A DNA stretch of 64,000 nucleotides from UBA2199 sp964628035 (GTDB lineage: Bacteria > Acidobacteriota > Aminicenantia > UBA2199): positions 1 through 64,000 of the forward strand of contig CAZVPI010000006.1 in NCBI GenBank assembly GCA_964628035.1, written 5' to 3'. Below are positions 32,610-41,845 of the stretch, in pieces. Made by a program: the position numbers and the translations under genes. Within the stretch, counting starts at the first letter, position 1; each line of letters starts with the position of its first letter. Below the pieces are notes generated by a model. That model searched no databases and had not been told where the DNA came from. It saw only the letters and a program-made list of their open reading frames with translations.

Positions 32610-33929
32610 ATGATCAAAAATGCTTTCCGGATCCTATTCGGGCTGGCGCTGGCCGCCTCGCTGCTCATGTGCGGCGGCAGGAAGGAAAAAGTCAAGGTGG
32701 TGGTGCTGGGCTTCGACGGCGCCAACTGGCCCACGATCGACCCGCTGATCGCCGCAGGCAAACTGCCGTTCCTGAAGAAGCTGAAGCAGGAGAGCGCCTG
32801 GGCCGACTTCGTCACCGACAAGCCGACCAAGTCGTCGGTGGTCTGGACCAGCATCGCCACCGGCCGGACCATGGTCAAGCACGGCATCCTCGACTTCACC
32901 TACCTGAAGGAGAACAACATCCAGGTGCCGTACTCCAACGCCGAGAAGCGGGTGCCGTCGCTGTGGCAGATGCTCGACCGCTTCGGCCTGCGCAGCGTGG
33001 TGGTCAACTGGTTCGTCACCCATCCGCCCGACCGTTTCAACGGCGTCATGGTCTCCGACCGCTTCCGCCAGATCCTGATCAGGAAAGCCGAATTCGCCAA
33101 CAGCTACCAGGACACCGTCCAGCCCACGATGGATTTCTACCGCCTGAAGCAGGTCGTCGACCGCGACTACGGGCGCACCCGCTCGCGCATCGGCATGCCC
33201 GATTTCCCCTCGCGCTTCGAGCAGGTCCATCCCGGCCAGGATTTCCGCCGCCATTTCACCCTGCAGAACTCGCGCACCTTCGTCATGCAGGACGCCCTGG
33301 TCGAGAACGTCACCGACCTGCTGTTCCGGAAGGAAAAGGCCGACCTGTACATGACCTATTTCCGCCTGCCCGACATCACCCAGCACTTCGTCCTGCGCCT
33401 GCTGCCCGACGAGTTCATCCGCGCGAACTTCCCCCCCGAGGGCTCGCCGTGGAACATGAACCCCGAGACCGAGCGCCGGGTGCTCGAGCGCATCGCCCAG
33501 GAACTGGAGCCGGTCTACCGCTACATGGAGGTCCTGCTGCAGAAGTACATGAGCGCCCCCGAGTTCCAGGACGCCTATTTCTTCGTCATGTCGGACCACG
33601 GCTTCAGCCTGTACCCCGGCGGCTACAACCATTACGACCTGCCCGAGGAGATGCCGGCGCCCCCGGGCATCCTGCTGGTCAAGGGGCCGCAGGTCAGGCC
33701 GGGCAAGGCCGCGGCCTGCATCTACGACATCGCCCCGTCGGTCCTGTACCTCTTCGGCCTGCCGCTGGACCGCGGCATGGACGGCCAGCCGCTGCGCGGC
33801 CTGTTCAAGCTGAACCGCAAGGTGAAATACACCGAGTACGTACTCGACCGGGACAAGCGGGGGGTCGCCCGCAAGGACTCCGACCGCGAGACCTTGGAAG
33901 AGCTGAAAGCGCTCGGGTACATCAATTGA
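32610..33929 (+). CDS. Lipoprotein of the type I phosphodiesterase / alkaline phosphatase superfamily
   Basis: A 439-residue lipoprotein with a lipobox-type signal (LAASLLMCGG). The metal site opens with VVVLGFDGANWPTI; the nucleophile region is KSSVVWTSIATGR followed by KHGI, and the second metal cluster includes MSDHGFSLYPGG. The C-terminal signature LEELKALGYI recurs at the end of the gene at 52913. Relatives hydrolyse phosphodiesters or phosphonates, or transfer phospho-groups to glycans. Given the flanking GT-C genes, envelope glycan modification is plausible. The mRNA is predicted leaderless. Confidence 0.85.
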   Translation: MIKNAFRILFGLALAASLLMCGGRKEKVKVVVLGFDGANWPTIDPLIAAGKLPFLKKLKQESAWADFVTDKPTKSSVVWTSIATGRTMVKHGILDFTYLKENNIQVPYSNAEKRVPSLWQMLDRFGLRSVVVNWFVTHPPDRFNGVMVSDRFRQILIRKAEFANSYQDTVQPTMDFYRLKQVVDRDYGRTRSRIGMPDFPSRFEQVHPGQDFRRHFTLQNSRTFVMQDALVENVTDLLFRKEKADLYMTYFRLPDITQHFVLRLLPDEFIRANFPPEGSPWNMNPETERRVLERIAQELEPVYRYMEVLLQKYMSAPEFQDAYFFVMSDHGFSLYPGGYNHYDLPEEMPAPPGILLVKGPQVRPGKAAACIYDIAPSVLYLFGLPLDRGMDGQPLRGLFKLNRKVKYTEYVLDRDKRGVARKDSDRETLEELKALGYIN

Positions 33930-33952
33930 GTTCCTTTTCCGCCGATCTGTGT

Positions 33953-33958
33953 TATAAT
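33953..33958 (+). promoter_or_regulatory. -10 box of the first propeller-PKD gene
   Basis: TATAAT at 33953-33958, with GGAGG at 33982-33986 before the ATG at 33997. A -35 at correct spacing is not clear. Confidence 0.5.
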
Positions 33959-33996
33959 AAAATTTCCCCTATAAAATCTTTGGAGGAAAACCGAGA

Positions 33997-35721
33997 ATGA
34001 GAAACGCCATGGCCATTGCTATGCTCCTCTGGGCGGCGTTGCTGCTGACGGGCGCCCAGCCGCTGCCGGCCTGGGAGGCCCCGATCCGGGTCATGCCCAA
34101 CGACGGCAACCTGTATCAGCGGCCGTCGATCAAGTTCGGCCCGTCGGGACGCGCCTACATCGTGTACGAATCGCGCAACCAGAGCACCGGGCGCAACGAC
34201 ATCTACCTGCGCAGCTATGACGGCAACGCCCTCTCGCCGATCATCAACGTCACCGAGGGCAATCCCTATTCCCGGTCGCCGTATTATCCCGACCTGGCCG
34301 TGACCCGGAACGAGGAGATCCACGTCGTCTGGGTCGAGTACCAGCGCGGCCAGTCCTCGGTGGCGCAGTACGTCAAGCACCGCCATTTCAACGGCAAGAC
34401 CTGGGGCGCCATCGAGTCCCTGGCGACGATCGCCCCCTCCGACTGGTGCGAGGACGTCCGCGTGGCCGCCGACTCCAGCAACAATGTCTTTACCGTGGTC
34501 TGGAACGCCTTCAACGGCCGCTGCTCGTTCATCTCCAAGTACGTCGACAAGGCGCCGGTCGTCGACTGGCCGCTCGCGGGACGTTCCAAGCACGCCGACG
34601 TCGTCTGCGACGACAACTACGTCCACATCGTCTGGCAGCATCTGCTGCCCATCGACTACGGCATCATGTACGCCAAGCGACCCGTCGCCCATGGCACCGG
34701 CTGGCAGCCGCCGGTGAACATGAACGCCTACTACACCCAGCGCCCGCGCCTCGACCTGGACAACGACGGCAATCCGCACGTGGCCTTCTGGGAGGACAAG
34801 GGGCAGAACCGCCGCCTCTGGTACCGTCCCTGGAACGGCAACCTGACCAGCCGCGACAAGACCGTGCTGATCTCCACCCCCACCTATGTTTCCTACCACT
34901 TCCTTGACTTTTCCCTGAAGAACAACGCCGCTTTCGCCACCTGGCAGTCGGGGAACTATTTCACCGGCGGCGGCGGCGCGGTCCATTACGCCCACAAGGC
35001 GACCGGCGCCAAGACCTGGGAGCCGCCGGCCATCCTGCCCGACGGCCATGTCCCCGTGCTGGTCGCCAGCGACCAGACCTGGGACGGCAAGGTCTACGCC
35101 GTCGTCTACAGCTCGGGCAACACCGCCATCCTGTTGCACCTGAGCGGCAAGCTGGTCGTCAACAACCTGCCCCAGGCTGTGATCAGCGCCGACAAGGAGG
35201 AGATTTTCTGGGGCGAGACCGTCAACTTCAACGGCAGCGGCAGCAGTGACAGCGACGGCTCGATCGTCAAGTACGAGTGGAGCGTCCCCCGCGACAAGGC
35301 CGTCTTCGAGGGGGCGACCGGAAGCTACACCTTCCAGGGCAGCTACGGCGACGTCAAGGTGCGCCTGACCGTGACCGATGACCGGGCGGGCCGCGGCAGC
35401 GCCGAGAAGACCATCCGCGTCAAGGCCCTCTACACCGCCCCGGCCACCTGGACCTGGGAGAAGATCCAGACCCTGATCTACAGCCGCGAGGGCAACGTCG
35501 TGCGCTGGCAGCCCAACGGCAAGAACGAGGCCGCCGGCTACACCATCGTCGCCTACCGCGTCTTCCGCAAGGAGACGGGCGGCGAGTGGCGGCCGCTGGG
35601 CGAAGTGTCGGGCGACCGCACCACCTACGCCGACGTCAGCGCCGTGAAGGGCGTGGCATACACCTATGCCGTGGCGGCCGTCGACGACCAGGGGCGCCAG
35701 AGTCCCTACGATAATTTCTAG
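33997..35721 (+). CDS. Secreted beta-propeller / PKD-like / FN3-like protein, paralog 1
   Basis: A 574-residue exported protein with a signal peptide (MLLWAALLLTGAQPLPAW). Residues about 28-370 are a repetitive beta structure with propeller-blade motifs (PDLAVTRNEEIHVVWVEY, RSKHADVVCDDNYVHIVWQH, RPRLDLDNDGNPHVAFW). Residues 385-475 are PKD-like (NFNGSGSSDSDGSIVKYEW, VRLTVTDDR). The end is FN3-like (VVRWQPNGKN, VAAVDDQGRQSPYD). Genes at 39083 and 41846 are clear paralogs. It probably binds glycans or other surface ligands. The next gene encodes a barrel protein, and the pair is repeated at 39083/40890. Confidence 0.82.
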   Translation: MRNAMAIAMLLWAALLLTGAQPLPAWEAPIRVMPNDGNLYQRPSIKFGPSGRAYIVYESRNQSTGRNDIYLRSYDGNALSPIINVTEGNPYSRSPYYPDLAVTRNEEIHVVWVEYQRGQSSVAQYVKHRHFNGKTWGAIESLATIAPSDWCEDVRVAADSSNNVFTVVWNAFNGRCSFISKYVDKAPVVDWPLAGRSKHADVVCDDNYVHIVWQHLLPIDYGIMYAKRPVAHGTGWQPPVNMNAYYTQRPRLDLDNDGNPHVAFWEDKGQNRRLWYRPWNGNLTSRDKTVLISTPTYVSYHFLDFSLKNNAAFATWQSGNYFTGGGGAVHYAHKATGAKTWEPPAILPDGHVPVLVASDQTWDGKVYAVVYSSGNTAILLHLSGKLVVNNLPQAVISADKEEIFWGETVNFNGSGSSDSDGSIVKYEWSVPRDKAVFEGATGSYTFQGSYGDVKVRLTVTDDRAGRGSAEKTIRVKALYTAPATWTWEKIQTLIYSREGNVVRWQPNGKNEAAGYTIVAYRVFRKETGGEWRPLGEVSGDRTTYADVSAVKGVAYTYAVAAVDDQGRQSPYDNF

Positions 35722-35791
35722 CGCTGCGCCCGCTCCGTCCCGGAGGGCCCCTGCGCCAGGGGACGGGCAGGCATAAGAACAAGGAGCACAG

Positions 35792-38700
35792 ATGAAGAAC
35801 ACAGCACGGTTGATGATAGTTTCCCTGGTCCTGCTGGCCCTGGCGCTGCCGGCCCGCACCGCGGTGGCCGGCCGTGACGCCGAGGCGGCGAAGGTGAAGT
35901 GCCCGTCGCGCGTGGCGGTGACGGTCGAGGCCCTGCAGCCCGCGGCGTTCGCGGAAACCGCCCGGCTTGCGGGGACGGCCCGCGCCGAAGTGGTCGTTGT
36001 CGCCAGCCCGGTCGCCGGCACGCTGTCGGAGATCCGCGTCAGCGAGGGCAGCCTGGTCGACGCCGGCCAGGAACTGGCGCTGCTGAACGCGGACATGCTG
36101 GGCAGCCTCAAGGAATTGGAGGGCGAAGCGGCGCGGCGCAAGAAGATCCTGACCGCCCGCCAGAACTGGAAGGAGAGGAGCGAACGGGCCATTCAGGCCG
36201 CCGAGCGCGACTACCAGGCGGCCCTGGCCGAGCTGGAAGAGGCCAAGGCCCTGGCCGGCCGCGCCGTGACCTCGCCCCTGGCCGGCATCGTGAGGCTGAA
36301 GAGCGAGGCCGGCGCCGCCGTGGAAGCGGGGGCGCTGCTGTTCGAGATCGTCGACCCCCTGCACCTGAGGGTGGAAGCGGAGACGGCGGACGCAGGGCTG
36401 TTCACCGTGGGCGAGACGCTCGAGGCCAGGGCCGAGGGCGTGGAAGGCATTGTCACGGCCGAGGTCGTCGCCTCAGGCGACGGCAAGGTGGCGCTGCGCC
36501 TGGACAACGGCGCGCGCAGGCTCGAAGACGGGGCTGCCGTCACCTGCGGCAAGCTGAAGGCCAGCCACGAGCAGGCGCTGCTCGTTCCCCTGGCGGCGGT
36601 CCTGCAGGACGGCCTGGGCGATTATGTCTATGTCGCCGAGAAGAAGAACGCGCGCAAGGCCTACGTGACCATCGCCGCCCGCGAGGCGGGGAAGGCCATG
36701 ATCGGGAAGGGCCTCGACGCCGGCGCCCTGGTCATCGTCTCCGGGTTCGACTGCCTGGCCGACAAGAAGGGCATCCGCGTCGTCAACGCCGCGGCGCAGG
36801 CCGTGAAGCAGGCTGAAGCCGACCGCAGGGCGCAGATCGAGAATGAGAAGAAGGCGCAGGCCGAGGCCGTCGCCGCCGGGAAGGCGCGGCTCATGCAGGA
36901 GAAGCAGGCCCAGGCCGCCGCGGCCAAGGCCAGGAAGGAAGAGGAACGCAAGGCCAAGGCCGAGGCGGATGCCGCGGCCAAGGCGCAGAAGGAGCAGGAG
37001 CGCAAAGCCAGGGCCGAGGCGGCCGCCGCGGCCAAGGCCGAGAAGAAGGCCCAGGCCGCTGCCGCCAAGGCGGGCGGGGATGCCGGCAAGAAGGCGCCGG
37101 CCGCGGCCCCCTGCCCCAAGCGGATCGACGTGCAGACCGAACAGGTCGCCGCCGGTCTCTTCCGCGCCTACGGCTATTTCAAGGCGCAGGCCCTTCCCGA
37201 GGAGGTCGTGGTCGCCGCTCCGGAGGCGGGGTGGGTCTATTCCCTCTCCGTGAGCGAGGGCGCCCGGGTCGAGACGGGCAGCGAGCTGCTCGTTCTGGTC
37301 GTGGGCGGAAGCGAGAAGACCGTTGGGCTGCGCCAGGATGTCGAGCGCAAGGCCAGGGTCCTGGCCGGCCGCCGCGAAGCCAACGCCAGCCAGAGGTCGA
37401 TCCAGGCCGCCGAGCGCGACCTGCAGCGGGCCAAAGCCCTGCTGGAAACGGACATCGCCCCCTATGCGCGCACGCTGACCGCCCCGCTGGCCGGCGGCGT
37501 CAAGGGGCTGCAGGCGGTCGCCGGCGCCGATGTCGGTGCCGGCTCGCCCCTGCTCTCGGTCGTCACCGAGGCCAGCCTCCTGATCACCCTGGAGCTGCCG
37601 ACGGCCAGGGAGTTGGGCTTTGCGGAAAACCAGGCGCTCGACCTGCAGCCGGTGGGCCAGGAAAAGGCGCTGGCCGCCCAGGTCGTTTCCGTCAATGAGA
37701 ACGGGGCTGTTTTGCGCCTGGACAACCGCGACGGCAAGGTCCAAGCCGGCGCCCAGGTCATCGTGCGCAAGCTGAGCTCCGAGCATGCCGACGCCGTCAC
37801 CGCCCCCAGCCAGGCCGTGCTGAACGACAGCATGGGGGATTTCGTGTATCTCGTGGAGAAGAAGAAGGCGCGCAAGGTGTACGTCGGCGTCGGGCCGAGC
37901 GAGGCCGGCCGCACCCTGATCGAGAAGGGGCTGGCCGCAGGGGCGCAGCTCATCGTCTCCGGTTTCGAGTGCCTGAGCGACAAGAAGCGCGTGCGCGTCG
38001 TGACGCCGGCGGCGGCCCGCGAAGCCGCTGGCGGGCGCGAGGAGTTCCTCGCCTTCCTGGAGGCCAACCGCGCCGGGCTGGGCATCGATCGCTTCGAGGC
38101 GCTCGAGTGGAAGGGGCAGCCGGCGGTCAGGATCCGCTCCGGTCGCGAGGCCCAGAAAAAACTCCTCGAGGCCCTGCCGCGCTTCGCGGTCAGCGGGACG
38201 ACATTCGAGCTGGAGGGCGGGCAGGTCGTCTCCACGGTGACCTTCGCCGCGCCCGAGGCGCCCGCCCAGCCGGCCGTGGTCCCGGCCGTGAGGGAAAAGG
38301 CCCCGCGGCTGCGCATCGGCGTCCATGGCTCCTATTTCCTGATGCTGGACTCCAATTTCAAGGAGACCTACGGCGGCCTGATGGGCTTCGGCGGCGAACT
38401 CTCCTTCCGTTTCGCCCAGAAGATGGACTTCTGGGTCAGCGGCGGCATGGCCGGCAAGAAGGCCACGCCGGAGTGGAGCACCGACGAGATGAAGTTCTCG
38501 CTGATCCCGCTGGCGGCGGCCGTCCGCTACTACCTGGGCGGCAAGGGCAAGCTGAGCCCCTATGCCGGCGCCGGCGTCAACGTGTTCCTGGTCGAGGACC
38601 AGAACCCCATCGCCGACATCAAGGAAACCCTCATCGGCTTCCACGCCCTGGGCGGGTTCTATTACGGCCTGAGCAGCAAGCTCAGCGCCCAGTTCACCGC

Positions 38701-38806
38701 CAAGTTCAACATCGCCAGCAAGGACGTGGTCCCCGAGTCGGACCTTGACGACCCCCTGAGCCTGATGGGGCTGGAGCTGAGGCTCGGCGTGTCCTACGCC
38801 TTCTGA
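35792..38806 (+). CDS. Tandem HlyD/MFP-like protein fused to an outer-membrane beta-barrel
   Basis: A 1004-residue exported protein of unusual build. After the signal peptide come a first membrane-fusion-adaptor-like unit (residues about 30-330: lipoyl-like VVASPVAGTLSEIRVSEGSLV, coiled coil, SPLAGIVRLKSEAG), an Ala/Lys/Glu-rich helix of about 100 residues, and a second adaptor unit (about 440-745: VVAAPEAGWVYSLSVSEGARV, APLAGGVKGLQAVAG). Then follow a small alpha/beta domain (EFLAFLEANRAGLG) and a barrel of about 165 residues ending in LELRLGVSYAF with terminal Phe. The last two domains match the 294-aa protein at 40890. It may span the periplasm. A strong terminator follows. Confidence 0.8.
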   Translation: MKNTARLMIVSLVLLALALPARTAVAGRDAEAAKVKCPSRVAVTVEALQPAAFAETARLAGTARAEVVVVASPVAGTLSEIRVSEGSLVDAGQELALLNADMLGSLKELEGEAARRKKILTARQNWKERSERAIQAAERDYQAALAELEEAKALAGRAVTSPLAGIVRLKSEAGAAVEAGALLFEIVDPLHLRVEAETADAGLFTVGETLEARAEGVEGIVTAEVVASGDGKVALRLDNGARRLEDGAAVTCGKLKASHEQALLVPLAAVLQDGLGDYVYVAEKKNARKAYVTIAAREAGKAMIGKGLDAGALVIVSGFDCLADKKGIRVVNAAAQAVKQAEADRRAQIENEKKAQAEAVAAGKARLMQEKQAQAAAAKARKEEERKAKAEADAAAKAQKEQERKARAEAAAAAKAEKKAQAAAAKAGGDAGKKAPAAAPCPKRIDVQTEQVAAGLFRAYGYFKAQALPEEVVVAAPEAGWVYSLSVSEGARVETGSELLVLVVGGSEKTVGLRQDVERKARVLAGRREANASQRSIQAAERDLQRAKALLETDIAPYARTLTAPLAGGVKGLQAVAGADVGAGSPLLSVVTEASLLITLELPTARELGFAENQALDLQPVGQEKALAAQVVSVNENGAVLRLDNRDGKVQAGAQVIVRKLSSEHADAVTAPSQAVLNDSMGDFVYLVEKKKARKVYVGVGPSEAGRTLIEKGLAAGAQLIVSGFECLSDKKRVRVVTPAAAREAAGGREEFLAFLEANRAGLGIDRFEALEWKGQPAVRIRSGREAQKKLLEALPRFAVSGTTFELEGGQVVSTVTFAAPEAPAQPAVVPAVREKAPRLRIGVHGSYFLMLDSNFKETYGGLMGFGGELSFRFAQKMDFWVSGGMAGKKATPEWSTDEMKFSLIPLAAAVRYYLGGKGKLSPYAGAGVNVFLVEDQNPIADIKETLIGFHALGGFYYGLSSKLSAQFTAKFNIASKDVVPESDLDDPLSLMGLELRLGVSYAF

Positions 38807-38829
38807 CCTTTTCCTACGATCCCGGAAAG

Positions 38830-38857
38830 GGGCGGCCTGCGGGCCGCCCTTTTTTTT
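38830..38857 (+). terminator. Terminator after the HlyD-barrel gene
   Basis: Stem GGGCGGCC / GGCCGCCC (38830-38837 with 38842-38849), TGCG loop, then eight T. Confidence 0.92.
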
Positions 38858-38879
38858 CAGTTCCTCATTCCGGAGCAAA

Positions 38880-38990
38880 GCCAAAGAAGTGTATCGTGAT
38901 AGTGGTAGTGGCAGCAGCGAGCCATGAAAGGGTCTTTGCCTTCACTTTTTCCTTTTCCCTTTTACCTTTTGAGGGCCCTGGTTTGGGCGG
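38880..38990. repeat. Intergenic repeat block (hexads plus TTTTACC heptads)
   Basis: GTGATAGTGGTAGTGGCAGC hexads (about 38895-38915), GTCTTTGCCTTCACT, then TTTTTCC/TTTTCCC/TTTTACC heptads and AGGGCCCTGG. The same ordered motifs appear at 16035-16112. Confidence 0.7.
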
Positions 38991-39005
38991 CTTCCCCTCC
39001 TGCCA

Positions 39006-39034
39006 TTGGCATCGGCGGGCGATTATGCTATACT
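39006..39034 (+). promoter_or_regulatory. Promoter of the second propeller-PKD gene
   Basis: -35 TTGGCA (39006-39011), 17-bp spacer, -10 TATACT (39029-39034). Confidence 0.65.
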
Positions 39035-39082
39035 TTTTCCCGTTCGGCATTCGTTCGATCGGGCTGAGCCCCAGGAGGAAAC

Positions 39083-40873
39083 GTGCGCATGAAGGCGTCC
39101 AAAATCCCGATGGCTGCAATTTTCATCTCGCTCATCTTTTTGCTCTCGGCGTCCCTGCCCGCCTGGCGGCCGCCGCTGCTCATCGCCGGCAATGACGGCA
39201 AGGTCTACGAGCGGCCGGGGATGTGCGTCCCTGCCAGCGGCGAGGTCTACATCACCTTCCAGGTGCGCACGCTGGACATGCAGTCGCACATTCCCCTGTA
39301 CAAGTACGACGGCGAGACGGTCACCCTGCTCAAGGTCGTCTCCGACGAGTCGCCGGCCTCGCGCTCGACCTACTTCCCCAACGTGGCCGTCTCCGACGCC
39401 GGTGAGATCCACGTGGCCTGGGCCGAGTACACCAAGGGCGCCCAGGGGACGCAGTACATCAAGTACCGCTTCTTCGACGGCGAGACGTGGCGGCCCGCCG
39501 AGCTCCTGGCCACGGTCACGCAGTCCAATTTCTGCGAGGACCTGCGCATCGCCTGCGACAGCGAGCGCAACGCCTTCGTCGTGTTCTACGACAGCACCAA
39601 CGGCCGCTGCCATTTCATCAGCAAGTACTACGGCCAGGCGCCCCAGGATTCCTTCCCGCTGAGCGGCCGCTCCAAGCACGCCGACGTCGCCTGCGACGAC
39701 GACTACGTCTACCTGGCCTGGCAGCACCAGCTCACGCCCGACTACGGCATCCTCTACCAAAAGCGCGAGAACAAGCCCGACGGCGCCTGGCTGCCGGCGA
39801 TCAACCTCAACACCTACTACACCCAGCGGCCCAGCCTGGCTCTCGACGACGACCGCAACCCGCACATCGCCTTCTGGCGCGACTACGGCAACACCCGCGA
39901 GCTGTATTACCGGCCGGGCGGCGAGGCCAACCTGGGCGACGCCACGCTGAACAAGCTGCTGTCGGCCCCGCCCCCGCGCTCCTACCACTTCGCCGACCTC
40001 AGCGTGCGCGGCGACAGCCGCTTCGTCAGCTGGCAGGTGGGCGACACGCGCGGCGGCGAAGCCGCCTATTACAACTGGTACCGCAACGGCGCCTGGAGCG
40101 GGCAGGCCCTGCTTCCCGGCGCCGCGCTGCCGGCGCTGATCGTTTCCGGCCTCTCGCCCGACGGCGCGAACCCGATCGTGGTCTATCCTTCTGGCGACAA
40201 GGCCATCTACCTGATCAGCCACGAGAAAGTGACCCCGGGCGCCCTGCCCGTACCGGCGTTCACCTCCGACCGCAGCGAGCTGTTCTGGGGCGGCAGCGAC
40301 ACGATCAGCTTCGACGCCTCGGCCAGCACGCCGGCGCCGGGGGCGACCCTCAGCCGCTACCTGTGGCAGTTCGCCGGCACCGTCAAGGAGGGGATGAAGG
40401 TCACCTACACCAGCGCCGAGATCAAGGAGTACGGCGACGTGCAGGTGACGCTGACCGTGCAGGACGACCGCAACGCCCGCGCCTCGCTGCGCCAGACCGT
40501 CCGCGTCACCGCCCTGTACACGCCGGAGATCACCTCCCTGCGCGAGGTCCACGTGCGCACGGCGGTCTTCGACCGTCTCGGCACGGAGATCCGCTGGCAG
40601 CCCAATCCGCGCAACGCCGCCTACGCCATCTCCGGCTACCGCGTGTACCGCCGCGACGACAGCGGCGGCGATGAGTTCGCCCCCATCGGCGACGCCAAGC
40701 CGGGCGCCCTGTTCTTCGTCGACGCCACCCGGCTGCAGGGTCGCTCCTATTCGTACGGCGTAGCCGCCGTCGACGACCAGGGGCGCGTCAGCCCGCTGGA
40801 CCATGTCGCCGAGGCGGCCTCCGGCTCGCGCTTCACCCCGCGGCGCGGCGATTCACGCCCCGAAATCCTGTAA
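39083..40873 (+). CDS. Secreted beta-propeller / PKD-like / FN3-like protein, paralog 2
   Basis: A 596-residue exported protein, paralogous to the genes at 33997 and 41846. It has a signal peptide (AIFISLIFLLSASLPAW) and the conserved blade block FCEDLRIACD, CHFISKYYG, SGRSKHADVACDDDYVYLAW and TYYTQRPSLALDDDRNPHIAFW. The PKD-like part (ISFDASASTPAPGATLSRYL) and FN3-like end (IRWQPNPRNAAY, VAAVDDQGRVSPLD) keep the order seen in paralog 1. The start is GTG 39083 (4 nt after AGGAGG) or ATG 39089. The next gene, 16 bp on, is the barrel partner. Confidence 0.82.
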   Translation: MRMKASKIPMAAIFISLIFLLSASLPAWRPPLLIAGNDGKVYERPGMCVPASGEVYITFQVRTLDMQSHIPLYKYDGETVTLLKVVSDESPASRSTYFPNVAVSDAGEIHVAWAEYTKGAQGTQYIKYRFFDGETWRPAELLATVTQSNFCEDLRIACDSERNAFVVFYDSTNGRCHFISKYYGQAPQDSFPLSGRSKHADVACDDDYVYLAWQHQLTPDYGILYQKRENKPDGAWLPAINLNTYYTQRPSLALDDDRNPHIAFWRDYGNTRELYYRPGGEANLGDATLNKLLSAPPPRSYHFADLSVRGDSRFVSWQVGDTRGGEAAYYNWYRNGAWSGQALLPGAALPALIVSGLSPDGANPIVVYPSGDKAIYLISHEKVTPGALPVPAFTSDRSELFWGGSDTISFDASASTPAPGATLSRYLWQFAGTVKEGMKVTYTSAEIKEYGDVQVTLTVQDDRNARASLRQTVRVTALYTPEITSLREVHVRTAVFDRLGTEIRWQPNPRNAAYAISGYRVYRRDDSGGDEFAPIGDAKPGALFFVDATRLQGRSYSYGVAAVDDQGRVSPLDHVAEAASGSRFTPRRGDSRPEIL

Positions 40874-40889
40874 ACCCAAGGAGAACGCC

Positions 40890-41774
40890 GTGAAAAAAAT
40901 CCTCATCCTGTCCGTGGTTCTGTTGCTGGCCGCCTCATGGCTCTCCGGCCAGGAGGCCCGGGGCGGCGCCGACGAGTTCGTCCAGTTCCTGCAGGAAAAC
41001 CGGGAAGCCCTGCGCTACGAGGCGCTGGAGCGGGCCCAGCAGGGCGACCGCATCGTGGTCACGATCCGCGGCCCGTTGTCGGTCCAGCTGGCCCTGCTCG
41101 ACGTCCTTGACCGCTTCGCGTTCCTGGAATTCGGGTTCGTGCCCGCCTCGGCCGACCAGGTCATCATCACCGCCGCGTTCCAGGCCCCGGCTTCGGCCGG
41201 TGCTCCGGCCCCGACGCACTCTGCAGGCGCCGAAGACGCCGCTCCGGCGCCGTTGCCACGCGCCCGCCGGAGCCGGTTCCAGGCCGGCGCGGCCTTCCAA
41301 TATTACTATGTCCTGGAGAAGAACATCGACGGCCTCTATGGCCGCATGCTCGGCCCCAGCCTGGACCTGGCCTTCCGTTTCGTTCCCAAGGTCGATTTCT
41401 GGCTCAGCGCCGCCTTTGCCAGCCGCCCGGCAGATCCCGACTGGAGCGACGAGGAATTCAAGCTGACCCTGATCCCCCTCACGGGCGGCTTCCGTTACCA
41501 CGTGATGGAAAAAGGGAAGTGGGACGTGTTTCTCGGCGCAGGCGCCAGCTATTTCCTGGTCAAGGAGATCAACCCGGTCGAGGACATCGACACCGGCGCC
41601 CTCGGCTTCTGGGGGCTGGGCGGGGCCTACTTCAGGCTTTCACGCCGCCTCTCCGCCCAGGGGACGCTGCGCTACCACCTGGTCAGCAAGGACGTCTACC
41701 CTGAACTGGACTTCGACGACAAGCTCGACCTCGGGGGATTGGAGCTGCGCCTGGGCGTGGCGCTGGCCTTCTAG
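40890..41774 (+). CDS. Outer-membrane beta-barrel protein with N-terminal small domain
   Basis: A 294-residue exported protein. GTG 40890 follows AGGAG and begins a signal peptide (LILSVVLLLAASWLSGQE). Residues 28-100 form the same small domain as in the 1004-aa protein (EFVQFLQENREALRYEAL). A Pro/Ala linker leads into a barrel of about 165 residues (FRFVPKVDFWLSAAFASRP, EFKLTLIPLTGGFRY, LFLGAGASYFL-like strands) ending LELRLGVALAF, an outer-membrane insertion signal. It is the short form of the HlyD-barrel gene, and co-transcribed with propeller paralog 2. Confidence 0.8.
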   Translation: MKKILILSVVLLLAASWLSGQEARGGADEFVQFLQENREALRYEALERAQQGDRIVVTIRGPLSVQLALLDVLDRFAFLEFGFVPASADQVIITAAFQAPASAGAPAPTHSAGAEDAAPAPLPRARRSRFQAGAAFQYYYVLEKNIDGLYGRMLGPSLDLAFRFVPKVDFWLSAAFASRPADPDWSDEEFKLTLIPLTGGFRYHVMEKGKWDVFLGAGASYFLVKEINPVEDIDTGALGFWGLGGAYFRLSRRLSAQGTLRYHLVSKDVYPELDFDDKLDLGGLELRLGVALAF

Positions 41775-41809
41775 CCCGGATCGTTTTCGCCTCCAGTCCG
41801 GCCCGCGGG

Positions 41810-41838
41810 TTGAAAAACGGGCCCGCTTGCACTATAAT
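41810..41838 (+). promoter_or_regulatory. Promoter of the third propeller-PKD gene, leaderless
   Basis: -35 TTGAAA (41810-41815), 17-bp spacer, -10 TATAAT (41833-41838), 7 nt before ATG 41846; no Shine-Dalgarno. It shows that the longer upstream frame is not coding. Confidence 0.8.
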
Positions 41839-41845
41839 ACTTTTC

